Positions 24,502 through 33,042 are shown, counted from the first letter of the stretch. The stretch is DNA of 48,352 nt from Desulfovirgula sp. (GCA_020725525.1 DYEX01000164.1:1-48352); one strand, 5' to 3'. A program made the numbers and translations. Notes: generated from the letters alone by a model not told the origin.

Positions 24502-26244
24502 ATGGCAAAAGTAGATCCATTCACCAGGGAGAATATTGCTCAGGGTTTGATTGCGGCAGCGGAAGAGATGTTTCTGACCTGGGGCCGTACCAGCCAGAGT
24601 ACCATCATCTACGAAGTGCTTGACTATGCCTGTGGTCTGACCGATGCCAGAGGAAATCTCATCGCCCAGGCCAACGGGGTGACCGGTTTTTTAGGAGCAA
24701 TTACCTATTCGGTGATCTCAACGCTGGAAAAGTTCGGCCCGGAGAATTTAAAGCCGGGGGATATCATTCTTACCAATGATCCCTTTACCGGCAGCGGCAC
24801 CCACCTGTGCGACGTATCGGCTGTTTTACCCATTTTTTACGACGGGGAACTGGTGGCCTTTGCTGCCAATAAAGGGCACTGGAATGAAATTGGCGGCAAA
24901 AACCTGGGCAGCTGGTCTACAAATGCTACCGAGATCTATCAGGAGGGCCTGCAATTCCCGGTAATTAAAATTTATGAGGAAGGAAAATTAAACGAGGCAG
25001 TCAGGGATATGATCGCTGCCAATTGCCGTACTCCCGACATGACTCTGGGCGATTTATATGCCCAGACGGCTTCCCTGCGTATCGCAGAAAAAAGGGTGCT
25101 GGAGCTGTTTGACAAGTATGGTAAAGACGCTGTCATGGAAAGTATAGAGACATTGCTGGAGAACGGCAGAAAGCTGGCTCTTAAAGAGCTGGCTAAGATT
25201 CCCAAGGGCACCTTTGAGGCGGAAAGTTACATTGATGCCAATGCCAATGGCCTGGGCGATGTTTATATCAAAGTTAAGGTAACCATTACAGATGATAGTT
25301 TTGTGGTAGACTTATCGGAGTCGGGGAACCAGATTGCCGCTCCCATCAACTGTACCAGATTTGGGGCCTACTCTGCCGGAAGAATTATTTACCATGCCCT
25401 GCTGAATCCAGATGCCGAGCCCAACGAAGGCTTTTATTCCCCGTTAAAAGTGGTTGTACGTGAAGGCAGCGTTTTTGCCGCCGTGCGACCGGCCCCGGTT
25501 TCCACCAACTGGGAGGCTTTGTCTCATATTACAGACCTGGTGGCGAAGGCGCTGGCCCCGGTGATACCGGAGAGAATAACGGCCGGTCACTTTTTAAGCA
25601 TTATCGGTACCATCCTGGCCGGAATCGAAGATGGTACCGGGCAACCCTTTGTCCTGTGTGAACCCCAGGCCGGAGGATGGGGTGCCGGATATAATAAAGA
25701 CGGTGAAAACGGCCTGGTGGCCATCGCCGATGGAGAAACGTATATGATTCCTGTTGAGGTTGCGGAGTACAAGTATCCCATTATAGTCGAACAGTATGCT
25801 TTTAATCTCAATACCGGTGCCGGTAAATTTAGAGGGGGCTGCGGGTTGATCAGGGATTACCGCTTGCTCAACTCGAATGCCGAATTGACAACTATTGTCA
25901 GCAGGCACAGGATTCCACCGTGGGGATTTGCCGGAGGAAAGGATGGCTCGCCCAACGTGGTGGAAATCCACCCTGCAGATGGTTCAGAACCCATTATAGG
26001 TGCCACTTTCTCCAATTATCCCATGCGTAAAGGTGATTTAGTAAGATTTATTAGCGGTTGTGGCGGCGGTTATGGAGATCCCCTGGAGCGTCCGGTGGAC
26101 AAAGTATGGCAGGACGTCAAAGACGAATACATTACTATTGAAACGGCAGCCAGGGAATACGGTGTGATCATCGATCCGGTGACGCTAGAAGTTGACCGGG
26201 AGAAAACAGAGAAACTGCGGGAAGAAATGAGCAGGCAGAATTAA
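24502..26244 (+). CDS. hyuB: Hydantoinase/oxoprolinase family protein, subunit B
   Basis: Partner subunit that carries the second half of the reaction in the hydantoinase B/oxoprolinase family. Seen: 580 residues; 'SQSTIIYEVLDYACGLTDARG' region near residue 35, 'ILTNDPFTGSGTHLCDV' near residue 95, 'NKGHWNEIGG', and the C-terminal 'FRGGCGLIRDYRLL' and 'GCGGGYGDP', all conserved in the family. ATG at 24502, four bases after the hyuA stop, with GGGGGTG upstream. A strong terminator 10 bases after the stop ends the operon, leaving pucR under its own promoter. Confidence 0.92.
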   Translation: MAKVDPFTRENIAQGLIAAAEEMFLTWGRTSQSTIIYEVLDYACGLTDARGNLIAQANGVTGFLGAITYSVISTLEKFGPENLKPGDIILTNDPFTGSGTHLCDVSAVLPIFYDGELVAFAANKGHWNEIGGKNLGSWSTNATEIYQEGLQFPVIKIYEEGKLNEAVRDMIAANCRTPDMTLGDLYAQTASLRIAEKRVLELFDKYGKDAVMESIETLLENGRKLALKELAKIPKGTFEAESYIDANANGLGDVYIKVKVTITDDSFVVDLSESGNQIAAPINCTRFGAYSAGRIIYHALLNPDAEPNEGFYSPLKVVVREGSVFAAVRPAPVSTNWEALSHITDLVAKALAPVIPERITAGHFLSIIGTILAGIEDGTGQPFVLCEPQAGGWGAGYNKDGENGLVAIADGETYMIPVEVAEYKYPIIVEQYAFNLNTGAGKFRGGCGLIRDYRLLNSNAELTTIVSRHRIPPWGFAGGKDGSPNVVEIHPADGSEPIIGATFSNYPMRKGDLVRFISGCGGGYGDPLERPVDKVWQDVKDEYITIETAAREYGVIIDPVTLEVDREKTEKLREEMSRQN

Positions 26245-26253
26245 AAGATATGA

Positions 26254-26286
26254 GGTGTGGCCACAAAGCCGCACCCTTTTATTTTA
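26254..26286 (+). terminator. Intrinsic terminator of the hyuAB operon
   Basis: GGTGTGGC (26254-26261) pairs with GCCGCACC (26268-26275), one G-U pair, loop CACAAA, followed by CTTTTATTTT. Confidence 0.85.
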
Positions 26287-26311
26287 GCTTTTCTATCCCA
26301 TGGGGAGGGGT

Positions 26312-26340
26312 TAGACTTGTAAATCAAGAATTAATATAAG
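26312..26340 (+). promoter_or_regulatory. Promoter of pucR
   Basis: TAGACT (26312-26317), a 17-base spacer, then TATAAG (26335-26340). Transcription would start about 16 bases before the pucR ATG. It sits right behind the hyuAB terminator. Confidence 0.5.
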
Positions 26341-26362
26341 AGGCGGACAGGAGTGAGATTAA

Positions 26363-28051
26363 ATGAAGGGTATAACTGTCAACGAGGCCCTGGAGCTGTT
26401 AAAAGGCCACGGTGCCATATTAAAAGCGGGGCGCAACGGTTTATCCAGGATCATTGAAACAGTAAGCGTGCTGGAAGTAACCCGGTACCAGGACTGGGTA
26501 CGCGGGGGAGAGCTTTTCCTGACTACACTTGGGGCTTTCCCAACCCGGGAGCAGGTTTATGATCTCATAAGGGACTTGAGCAGAGCAGGTGTGGCCGCCC
26601 TGGCAGTGCACCCGGGCCATAACCTGGAAGTAATGATGGATGATCGGGCTTACCAGTTGGCGGAAGAAGTGAATCTACCCGTCCTTGTCCTGCCCAGAAG
26701 TATTCCCTACAGCACCGTATTTACCGTTGTCATGGGCGCCATCCTTAATAAGCAAAAGCTGTTGCTGGAAAAGTCGCTGCAGATAAATACTTATTTGACG
26801 GACATACTTTTAACCGGAGGAGGCTTTGAAAAAATAGCTGTATCATTGCATAAAATAACAAACAAGCCGGTTATGATTACCGATAGTTTTTTGAATGTTT
26901 TGGCCCTGGTAGGCAGTAATAAAGTTTCGGCTGGCGATTTTAGCAAAGAGGCCCTTGATGTTTTAAAACAACTGCATTCATCCATTTCTGCTGATGATGG
27001 GTTCCCTCAGGAAGGAAACCTGGGAATCAGGACATACCACAGGCCGACCTCTATCCCTGATGTGCAGTTGTTATTAACCAGGGTGGCAGTCGGCCAGGAG
27101 CTATACGGGTATGTGGTTACTCCAGCAGGCGGCAGTACGGATCAGGAGTTCGATATATCAACCGTGGCCTTGACTCATGCTGCCACAGCAGTTGCTTTGG
27201 AGGAATCGAAGCGAAGGGCAATCAAAAGAGCGGAAGAGAAGTTAAACATGGAGTTCTGGGAAGACCTGCTTAACAGGCATTATGATTCCGAAGAGATCAT
27301 TATACAGCGTGCTCAAAACCTGGGTTTTGAACTAAAGGGGAAACGGGCGGTTATGGTTGTGGCTATTGACCGGTTTGAAGATTACTATTTGGAAGAAGGG
27401 GAGGTTCTTTTTCGGGAGCTGAAAAACCTGTTATGCAAAATCGTGGAAGTTTCTGCTATGTCCCGGAGTAAAAAAAGCATTGTCATTCCTAAAAGCGACG
27501 GTGTAATCGTTTTGCCGCATATAGCCGGGGAAGTTAAAGCAGAGGTAATCAAATCAATGCTCTTTCACCTGGCTCAGGAAATCACTGCCGAAGTGAACAG
27601 GCTGTTGGGCAAGATTACTGTTTCCATAGGAATTGGCCGATGCTGTGACAGGCTGACCGGATTGGCCCAGAGTTACCGCGAAGCAGAACAGGCATTAAAA
27701 ATTGGTCGCAGGGTGAAGGGAGGCAACGGCATTTTTGACTTTCAGCAACTGGGTATTTATGCTTTGCTTTTATCCTTTGGCAATAAAGAAGTGAAAGAAT
27801 CCTGCCGTGAAAGCCTGGCCAAAATACTGGATTACGATTCCGCCAACAAGGCGGAGTTAATCAAAACCATGGAGGTATACCTGGATTGCAATGAAAACAT
27901 CTCCAAGACCGCCGAAAAGCTCTATATTCACCCCAATTCGGTAAAATACCGCCTTGAGCGCATCAAAGAGATTCTGGGAAAAGACCCTTTTAGCAATGGG
28001 GAAGAGAAATTATATTATTATCTTTCTTTGAAGGCGTTAAAAGTATTGTAG
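26363..28051 (+). CDS. PucR/CdaR family transcriptional regulator
   Basis: Likely regulator of the preceding transport and hydantoinase genes. Seen: 562 residues; an N-terminal PucR sensor domain (about 1-130, 'VNEALELLKGHGAILKAG'), a middle GGDEF-like region typical of CdaR/PucR proteins, and a C-terminal PucR-type helix-turn-helix ('ISKTAEKLYIHPNSVKYRL', about residues 513-531). In Bacillus PucR controls purine and ureide breakdown, and other members control D-amino acid or sugar-acid use, so a role with hydantoin-like compounds is consistent but inferred. ATG at 26363 has GGAGTGAG upstream. A bidirectional terminator follows. Confidence 0.92.
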   Translation: MKGITVNEALELLKGHGAILKAGRNGLSRIIETVSVLEVTRYQDWVRGGELFLTTLGAFPTREQVYDLIRDLSRAGVAALAVHPGHNLEVMMDDRAYQLAEEVNLPVLVLPRSIPYSTVFTVVMGAILNKQKLLLEKSLQINTYLTDILLTGGGFEKIAVSLHKITNKPVMITDSFLNVLALVGSNKVSAGDFSKEALDVLKQLHSSISADDGFPQEGNLGIRTYHRPTSIPDVQLLLTRVAVGQELYGYVVTPAGGSTDQEFDISTVALTHAATAVALEESKRRAIKRAEEKLNMEFWEDLLNRHYDSEEIIIQRAQNLGFELKGKRAVMVVAIDRFEDYYLEEGEVLFRELKNLLCKIVEVSAMSRSKKSIVIPKSDGVIVLPHIAGEVKAEVIKSMLFHLAQEITAEVNRLLGKITVSIGIGRCCDRLTGLAQSYREAEQALKIGRRVKGGNGIFDFQQLGIYALLLSFGNKEVKESCRESLAKILDYDSANKAELIKTMEVYLDCNENISKTAEKLYIHPNSVKYRLERIKEILGKDPFSNGEEKLYYYLSLKALKVL

Positions 28052-28086
28052 GAGAGCGGCTGTTCCATGTATTTACATACAAAAAG

Positions 28087-28117
28087 CCGGTTTTTCTTGC
28101 CGAAAAACCGGTTTTTC
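28087..28117. terminator. Bidirectional intrinsic terminator between pucR and pdaD
   Basis: CCGGTTTTTC (28087-28096) pairs perfectly with GAAAAACCGG (28102-28111), loop TTGCC. TTTTTC follows on the plus strand and CTTTTT on the minus strand, so it can serve the converging pucR and the minus-strand operon ending in pdaD. Confidence 0.9.
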
Positions 28118-28133
28118 AAATAAATCGGCCAGT

Positions 28134-28592
28134 TCAGTACCACAGCAGTATGCCCGCAAAAACTGCCCCGGTCCTGATTACCTGGTGTTCCACGGACTTG
28201 ACCATGTACTTTTTCAGTTCCAGCCTGCGCGTGGCAAAAGCTTCCTCCACCATTTGCCGGATGATCCTTTCCGCTTCCTGGCGGGAAGTGTGCCCCGAAT
28301 ACTCCATAATAACGCCAAAACCTTCCCCGGGGATGCCCACGGCCACGGCAGCGGCAATTCTGTCTCCGGGGGTGGTGGAGGTGGTTGCACCGTAGGCTAC
28401 TGGTACCAGTGCTCCCGGGGGCAGGGATAATTCCTCCACATATTCGGCACCAGGCGGCAGGATGCTGCTTACCCGGATCAGGTTTACGTTTCCTGCCCGG
28501 GCTTCCAGCAGTGCCCGGTCGAAGGCGTTCAACGGGGTCTGCCCTTCACCGGCTCCTGCCACCAGGGTAAATCTGGTCGGTGTCGGTAGCAA
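28134..28592 (-). CDS. pdaD: Pyruvoyl-dependent arginine decarboxylase
   Basis: Converts arginine to agmatine, the first step to putrescine and spermidine in archaea and some bacteria. The proenzyme cuts itself at a serine to form a pyruvoyl group. Seen: 152 residues with the cleavage motif Arg-Val-Ser42-Ser43-Ile-Leu-Pro-Pro, 'GEGQTPLNAFDRAL' and the C-terminal catalytic Glu region 'HTSRQEAERII'. I place the start at a TTG (28592) six bases after TAGGAGGG; the upstream ATG at 28610 has no such site and would span it. It is the last gene of the minus-strand run, just 21 bases from the CofE-like gene. Confidence 0.92.
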   Translation of the reverse strand: MLPTPTRFTLVAGAGEGQTPLNAFDRALLEARAGNVNLIRVSSILPPGAEYVEELSLPPGALVPVAYGATTSTTPGDRIAAAVAVGIPGEGFGVIMEYSGHTSRQEAERIIRQMVEEAFATRRLELKKYMVKSVEHQVIRTGAVFAGILLWY

Positions 28593-28613
28593 GGTGTTCC
28601 CTCCTATCATCGG

Positions 28614-29276
28614 TCAGGCTGCTCTGTCTTGCGCCTCCTTTTTAACCTTAATAACCACAATGGGTGTTTGCTGGTCATCATTGCCAAAGGGGTTGTCTAC
28701 CAGCGCTTCTTTAGCTATTTTGACGCTGGCGGGGCTGGTGGCAGCCAGTATATCCACACATTTAATATCGTTGACGTCAGCAATAACCACGTCGGCACCG
28801 GTGGCTTCCTTGATGGCCGCTACAATTTTACCCGGTTTATGGGGACCGAGAATGATATGCCTTTCATAGGGCCACATGGTGCCGGCAATATCATCGATAA
28901 AAGCCAGTTCCCGGCCGGCCACCAGGTAAAAAAAGCCGCGCTTGCCTATAAGCCGTCCCATGGCTGCGGCCACGCAGCCTAAGAGAATTCTAATGGTACC
29001 TGCTTCCCTGAGGGCCAGTTCCATGGCCGGTGGGGTAGCCAGGCTGCCGTGTTTACCCGGGAAGCGGCACAGAAAGCGGGCCAATAAGCCCGGCTGAACT
29101 TCCTCGGGTAAGATGGCTCTTTTCTGGGTAATGGCTACCACACTTTCGGCAATGGCAATGATATCCCCCGGCTCCACCACCCCTTCGGTGTAACATTTGG
29201 CCAGCTCGATGATGTTATCCTGCTCGGTAATTACATGGGTTCGAATGGGGATGGTATAGCAGGGCATACACATCAT
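28614..29276 (-). CDS. Coenzyme F420:L-glutamate ligase family protein
   Basis: CofE-family protein. CofE in archaea adds glutamate to F420-0 with GTP; the role of the Firmicute members is not established. Seen: 220 residues; the opening 'YTIPIRTHVITEQDNIIELA', the conserved 'GDIIAIAESVVAITQ', 'FIDDIAGTMWPYERHIILGP' and 'DVVIADVNDI' with family-typical acidic residues for metal and nucleotide. Two ATGs (29279, 29276) and a third (29270) follow GGAAGGTG; the middle one is given. Overall it lacks any other F420 genes in the window, so another amide-forming role is possible. It ends 21 bases before pdaD starts. Confidence 0.8.
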   Translation of the reverse strand: MMCMPCYTIPIRTHVITEQDNIIELAKCYTEGVVEPGDIIAIAESVVAITQKRAILPEEVQPGLLARFLCRFPGKHGSLATPPAMELALREAGTIRILLGCVAAAMGRLIGKRGFFYLVAGRELAFIDDIAGTMWPYERHIILGPHKPGKIVAAIKEATGADVVIADVNDIKCVDILAATSPASVKIAKEALVDNPFGNDDQQTPIVVIKVKKEAQDRAA

Positions 29277-29379
29277 CACCTTCCGCCGTGCTCCTGGTAT
29301 TTGCCCGGGCAGGTTAAGGAGCTAATATCAGGTTATACCTGAGGGTGAATTATGTGCCTGTCCTTCTCTCTTCCATTTT

Positions 29380-30237
29380 TTAACGATCCGGAACGGCAAT
29401 GATCAGGGCCACATCTTTGATTAGGTAGGCGGCCGGTAGAAAAAAGGCCTGGGCCAGAATAGTCCCCAGCACCCTGGTTAAACACAGGTAATAAACCATT
29501 TGCCGGACATCCCTTTGATCCCTGGTTCCCCGCAGGGCCTGGTCGGTAATCATGGCGGCGGTGGGGTCTACGATCATGGCCGAAAGAATGGTGGCCATGC
29601 CGTTCACCACGCCTGAAAGAAGGCTGGCCGTTGAACGGTATTCGGGCAACAGCGCACCGGCATACAGGGCCGATAACACCCCCGTGGTCCAGATGCCGAT
29701 GACCATGGTATTGGCGATTAAAAAAGCTAAAGGGATGTTTTGAGGGCGCCCCGGTAAGGATGCTTTTAAGGCACCGGGGTACCCGGGTCTTTTGCGCAGG
29801 GTCCTGACCAGAAGGTGCGGCGAAAGCAGGATTACAATCAGGCGGGGAATAGAACCAGCTTCTTCAAAGAGAAAAATCACCCGGGTAAAAACATAATTAA
29901 AGGCCGGAGTAAGCAGCACTCCCACCACTGTACCGACGGTGGCGGAAAAAATAACCAGGCGTATATCCATGCTTAGCTGGGTGAGCTGGTGGTGATATAA
30001 GGGTGACTCAAGCAGAGAACCGGAAGCGTGCTTCAGGCCGGTATTGATGGTATTTTCCACCACGGAAGATAACAGGGGAGCCTGAATAAGGTTGGCCGTG
30101 CTGGCCAGTAAGGAAATGATTTGAAACAAGGAAAAGGCGGTGGCCAGCCGACGCGTGGTCACCCCTGAAAGGCGCACGGCGTAAACTAATGTATCAGTTA
30201 AATGAATAATTGCCGTAAGAACGGTAATCAGAAGCAC
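29380..30237 (-). CDS. amj: Lipid II flippase Amj (YdaH/DUF2837 family)
   Basis: Polytopic membrane protein that moves lipid II across the membrane as an alternative to MurJ (family knowledge from Bacillus Amj). Seen: 285 residues; the family opening 'IHLTDTLVYAVRLSGVTTRRLA', 'STANLIQAPLL', a charged cytoplasmic loop with 'RTLRKRPGYP', and about six hydrophobic helices. Its start is a GTG at 30237 with AGGTGAGG some 15 bases upstream, so the start is uncertain. It follows an L,D-transpeptidase and two amidases on the same strand, a fitting wall-synthesis context. A small hairpin, TCAGGT/ACCTGA, lies upstream of cofE at 29328-29342. Confidence 0.85.
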   Translation of the reverse strand: MLLITVLTAIIHLTDTLVYAVRLSGVTTRRLATAFSLFQIISLLASTANLIQAPLLSSVVENTINTGLKHASGSLLESPLYHHQLTQLSMDIRLVIFSATVGTVVGVLLTPAFNYVFTRVIFLFEEAGSIPRLIVILLSPHLLVRTLRKRPGYPGALKASLPGRPQNIPLAFLIANTMVIGIWTTGVLSALYAGALLPEYRSTASLLSGVVNGMATILSAMIVDPTAAMITDQALRGTRDQRDVRQMVYYLCLTRVLGTILAQAFFLPAAYLIKDVALIIAVPDR

Positions 30238-30265
30238 CCGGTCGATTATTCCTCACCTGCCTTCC

Positions 30266-31177
30266 TTAAAATCCCAGCAAACGCCAGAGCTCCTCATCCA
30301 CCACGGGTTTTTCTTCGAGGTCGTGTTTTTTACGAAAGATAAGCACGGCTTCAGCCGTCTGAGGGCCAAAGATGCCGTCAGGCTTCTGGTTATAATAACC
30401 CAGCCGCTTCAGGGTGCGCTGGACTTCCTGCACGGCTGTGCCGCAGCTTCCCTGGTAGAGTACGGGATACTGCGGCAAAAAGGGATTGCCCAGGACCAGT
30501 ACCGGCGTGCCCTCGGAAACCCAATCATAGAGTTCCATCACGTGAGCATTATGCATACGCACACAACCGGCACTGGCAAAAGTCCCGATGGACCAGGGGC
30601 TGTCCGTACCGTGGATGCCATAGGTGCCCTTGGGGATGTTCAATCCCATCCAGCGGGGCCCCATCCCGGGGACATATTCAGTGGATTTGTCAATCACTTG
30701 CCAGAGACCAAGAGGGGTTTCCGAACCCGGCTTCCCTAGCGCTACCGGATACTGCCTGATGGATTGTCCCCGGGAAAAAACGATCATGGTCAGGGAACGG
30801 GTATCAACCAGGATAAAAAGATCATGCCCGGGGGAGGGGGTTGCTCCCTGTTCCGGCCTGGACAACATGGCCTGGTTAATGGTTTGCCAGGTGGGCACGT
30901 CCACCACGCCGGTGGGTAGAAGGCCATGATCCTTCTGGAAACGTCCCACGGCCTCTATGGTGGATTCATCGTACAGGCCGTTAACCGGTCCCCTAAAGTA
31001 ACCCAGGGAAGACAGGCATTGCTGCAGGTTGGCGATGTCTCGCCCCCGGTGGAAAGGAGTTGTCAGCGCGGGCTGTTCATTCCCGTCGCACTGGTGTTCT
31101 CTGACCAGGGCCGGGGCGCCGGTGGGCTGGTGAAGCAAAAAGAAACATAAGACGGCGAGAAAAATACAACGATGCAT
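30266..31177 (-). CDS. L,D-transpeptidase with two peptidoglycan-binding domains
   Basis: Exported YkuD-type enzyme that makes 3-3 cross-links or otherwise modifies peptidoglycan. Seen: 303 residues; N-terminal signal peptide (about 1-24), a PG_binding_1 domain (about 45-105), the YkuD catalytic domain with 'YGIHGTDSPWSIGTFASAGCVRM' in two parts: His in 'GIHGT' and the active Cys in 'SAGCVRM'; then a second PG_binding_1 domain at the C-terminus ('VQRTLKRLGYYNQKPDGIFG'). Binding domains on both sides of the catalytic domain are less common than one. Start is ATG 31177 (GGTGA five bases upstream); a GTG at 31186 is the alternative. Confidence 0.92.
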   Translation of the reverse strand: MHRCIFLAVLCFFLLHQPTGAPALVREHQCDGNEQPALTTPFHRGRDIANLQQCLSSLGYFRGPVNGLYDESTIEAVGRFQKDHGLLPTGVVDVPTWQTINQAMLSRPEQGATPSPGHDLFILVDTRSLTMIVFSRGQSIRQYPVALGKPGSETPLGLWQVIDKSTEYVPGMGPRWMGLNIPKGTYGIHGTDSPWSIGTFASAGCVRMHNAHVMELYDWVSEGTPVLVLGNPFLPQYPVLYQGSCGTAVQEVQRTLKRLGYYNQKPDGIFGPQTAEAVLIFRKKHDLEEKPVVDEELWRLLGF

Positions 31178-31216
31178 GTATATCACCGGGATTGTTAAAG
31201 ACTCGGTTTTGTTAGT

Positions 31217-32107
31217 TTACCCCTTTTTCTCCCCCCAAAACCGCAAAAGGCCGTTAAAGATTCCCTGGGCAATTTTTCTGTACAGGGTGGGGTTGCGTAA
31301 AAGACCTTCCTCTACCCAGTTAGAAATGGCCACCGGTTCTACCGTGAGGCCGGGGATTAAACCCAAATGGCGCAACTGGGGGTCGGGTTCTATTCCCCGT
31401 GAAGGTCGTTTGATTTTCCGTACTATTTCTTCCAGGGTGAACCGGGCCAGGCTGGCACATCCCGGTGCGGCAGGGTTATATTTTACCGCGGTGCCCTGGA
31501 TGGCAGCATCATGGCTGTGGTGGGTATGAAAGCTGATAAAAATATGGGCATTCATTTTTACGGCCAGGTTACAGCGCATCCACTGGGAGAGGGGATAGTC
31601 CTGGGTACGGGTCAGGTAAACCTGATCTGTAAGGGGTTTCAGCAGGTCCTGTAAGGCGGTGGCCATGATCATGGTAACGTCTTTCTCCAGCAGATCCACC
31701 GGCCCTTTTCCTCCCGGATCATTACCGCCGTGGCCCGGGTCAATAAAAATCACTTTTTTAGCGAAAAGGGTAAGAAGGTGATCCCGGACAAAGCTGATCA
31801 CTGTCCGGTGAGGTATACCCTGTTCACAGGATATCCGCCAGGGGGAAGGGTGGTTGAGTTTGATATCAAAGACTACACCTTCGGCATGTTCTTCCACTTT
31901 GATCCATTCAATTAACCCGTCATAAACCTCAATTGTTTCACAATACATATTGGCCCGGGCTCCCTGGGCGATGAGGGTGATGCCTGAAGGACTTTCTTTT
32001 GCATCGAACTGAAAAGGGGTGGTGGATTCAACTACCACCCGGGAGACGGGGCGGTTGGGGTTGTAATGGACTTTACTCCAAAGATTGGTAATCCGGCTGG
32101 CTGTCAT
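31217..32107 (-). CDS. N-acetylmuramoyl-L-alanine amidase (Amidase_3), no signal peptide
   Basis: Zinc amidase that cuts the bond between muramic acid and the stem peptide. Seen: 296 residues; about 130 N-terminal residues of beta-rich sequence resembling an AMIN-like domain ('VSRVVVESTTPFQF'), then the Amidase_3 domain with zinc ligands His in 'FIDPGHGGNDPG', Glu in 'LLEKDV' and His in 'FISFHTHH', and the catalytic Glu in 'VEPVAISNWVEEG'. There is no signal peptide at the chosen ATG 32107 (GGGGGTAAGGGC upstream). That is unusual for a wall enzyme; it may act inside the mother cell/forespore system or be exported another way. It sits next to cwlD, perhaps as a diverged duplicate. Confidence 0.85.
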   Translation of the reverse strand: MTASRITNLWSKVHYNPNRPVSRVVVESTTPFQFDAKESPSGITLIAQGARANMYCETIEVYDGLIEWIKVEEHAEGVVFDIKLNHPSPWRISCEQGIPHRTVISFVRDHLLTLFAKKVIFIDPGHGGNDPGGKGPVDLLEKDVTMIMATALQDLLKPLTDQVYLTRTQDYPLSQWMRCNLAVKMNAHIFISFHTHHSHDAAIQGTAVKYNPAAPGCASLARFTLEEIVRKIKRPSRGIEPDPQLRHLGLIPGLTVEPVAISNWVEEGLLRNPTLYRKIAQGIFNGLLRFWGEKKG

Positions 32108-32141
32108 GCCCTTACCCCCTTATTGAATAATAATTTTCCGG

Positions 32142-32900
32142 TTATTTGGGGTGAACCGGGGGAATTTTTCCCTCTTCAGCAAGGTATCTGGTAATTCCGG
32201 CATAGAGGCACCAGGCCACCCTACTTTGATAAAGGGGGTCCTGTAATAGGCGGTATTCCCTGGGGTTAGTGATAAAGCCAATTTCCACGATCACCGTGGG
32301 TACCCGGGAGTGGCGGAGGATATAATAATCCCCGTTTAAAGGTACCCGGTGGTTGGTTTTCAAAAGGTGATTGAGTTCATCCTGGATGGTCTTCGCTAAG
32401 GTCCGGCTGGCCTGGTCTGGTTTGGCGAAGGTTTGTGCCCCATACTGGGACGGATTGGGAAAGCTGTTGATATGGATGCTGACCATGGCATCGGCCTGCA
32501 AATTGTTGGATAGGGCTACCCGGCGGGCCAGGTCCTGACGTTTACGTTTATATAATCCGGTGATTTCCGGGTCAGCCAGGTCATGGTCCCCTTCCCGGGT
32601 CATGGTTACTCTGGCTCCGCCCTGGCGTAAGTAGAGGGCCAGCTTGTGTCCTACAACCAGGACCAGATCCTTTTCCAGCACGTTGTTTCGGCCCACCACT
32701 CCGGGATCCACACCCCCATGTCCTGGATCTATGACCACCACCCGGCCGGCCAGAGCCCAGGAAAGGGCACTGATAGATGCCTGGTGGCGGGCATTGGCTA
32801 TTGATCTCAGCCCCACCCAGAGACAGGCCATTACCAGGACCGCCACAAGCATAATTTTTACTTTTTGTACAGGTAGGACAATAAACCCAATATTTTTCAC
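32142..32900 (-). CDS. cwlD: Germination-specific amidase CwlD
   Basis: N-acetylmuramoyl-L-alanine amidase needed to make muramic delta-lactam in spore cortex. Seen: 252 residues from the chosen start; one N-terminal transmembrane anchor ('IMLVAVLVMACLWVGLRSI'), then Amidase_3 with 'VVIDPGHGGVDPG', Glu in 'VLEKDLVL', His in 'VSIHINSF' and catalytic Glu in 'VIVEIGFITN'. The start is unclear: the frame stays open to 33089, into recO, but GGGAGGTG ends at 32899, right over the GTG at 32900. In-frame ATT (32891) and ATG (32852) follow, and the ATT has the best spacing. It is the first gene of the leftward envelope run and is divergent from recO. Confidence 0.88.
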   Translation of the reverse strand: MKNIGFIVLPVQKVKIMLVAVLVMACLWVGLRSIANARHQASISALSWALAGRVVVIDPGHGGVDPGVVGRNNVLEKDLVLVVGHKLALYLRQGGARVTMTREGDHDLADPEITGLYKRKRQDLARRVALSNNLQADAMVSIHINSFPNPSQYGAQTFAKPDQASRTLAKTIQDELNHLLKTNHRVPLNGDYYILRHSRVPTVIVEIGFITNPREYRLLQDPLYQSRVAWCLYAGITRYLAEEGKIPPVHPK

Positions 32901-33042
32901 CTCCCGGGGTGGCTGGGGAACCCTGGTCAGGGTGCAGGTGATACAGTAAAATATATGGTAAACCACGGTAAGACTTTCATTATATTGTGTGGATTGTACA
33001 CACGAATTTTGTCTTTCCAGATACTCGGGGGTGTGGACCCAG

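Noticed and set aside
22443-26244. HyuAB as acetone carboxylase
   Set aside because: No gamma subunit follows, and the pair is linked to a racemase, an importer and a PucR regulator rather than to ketone metabolism.
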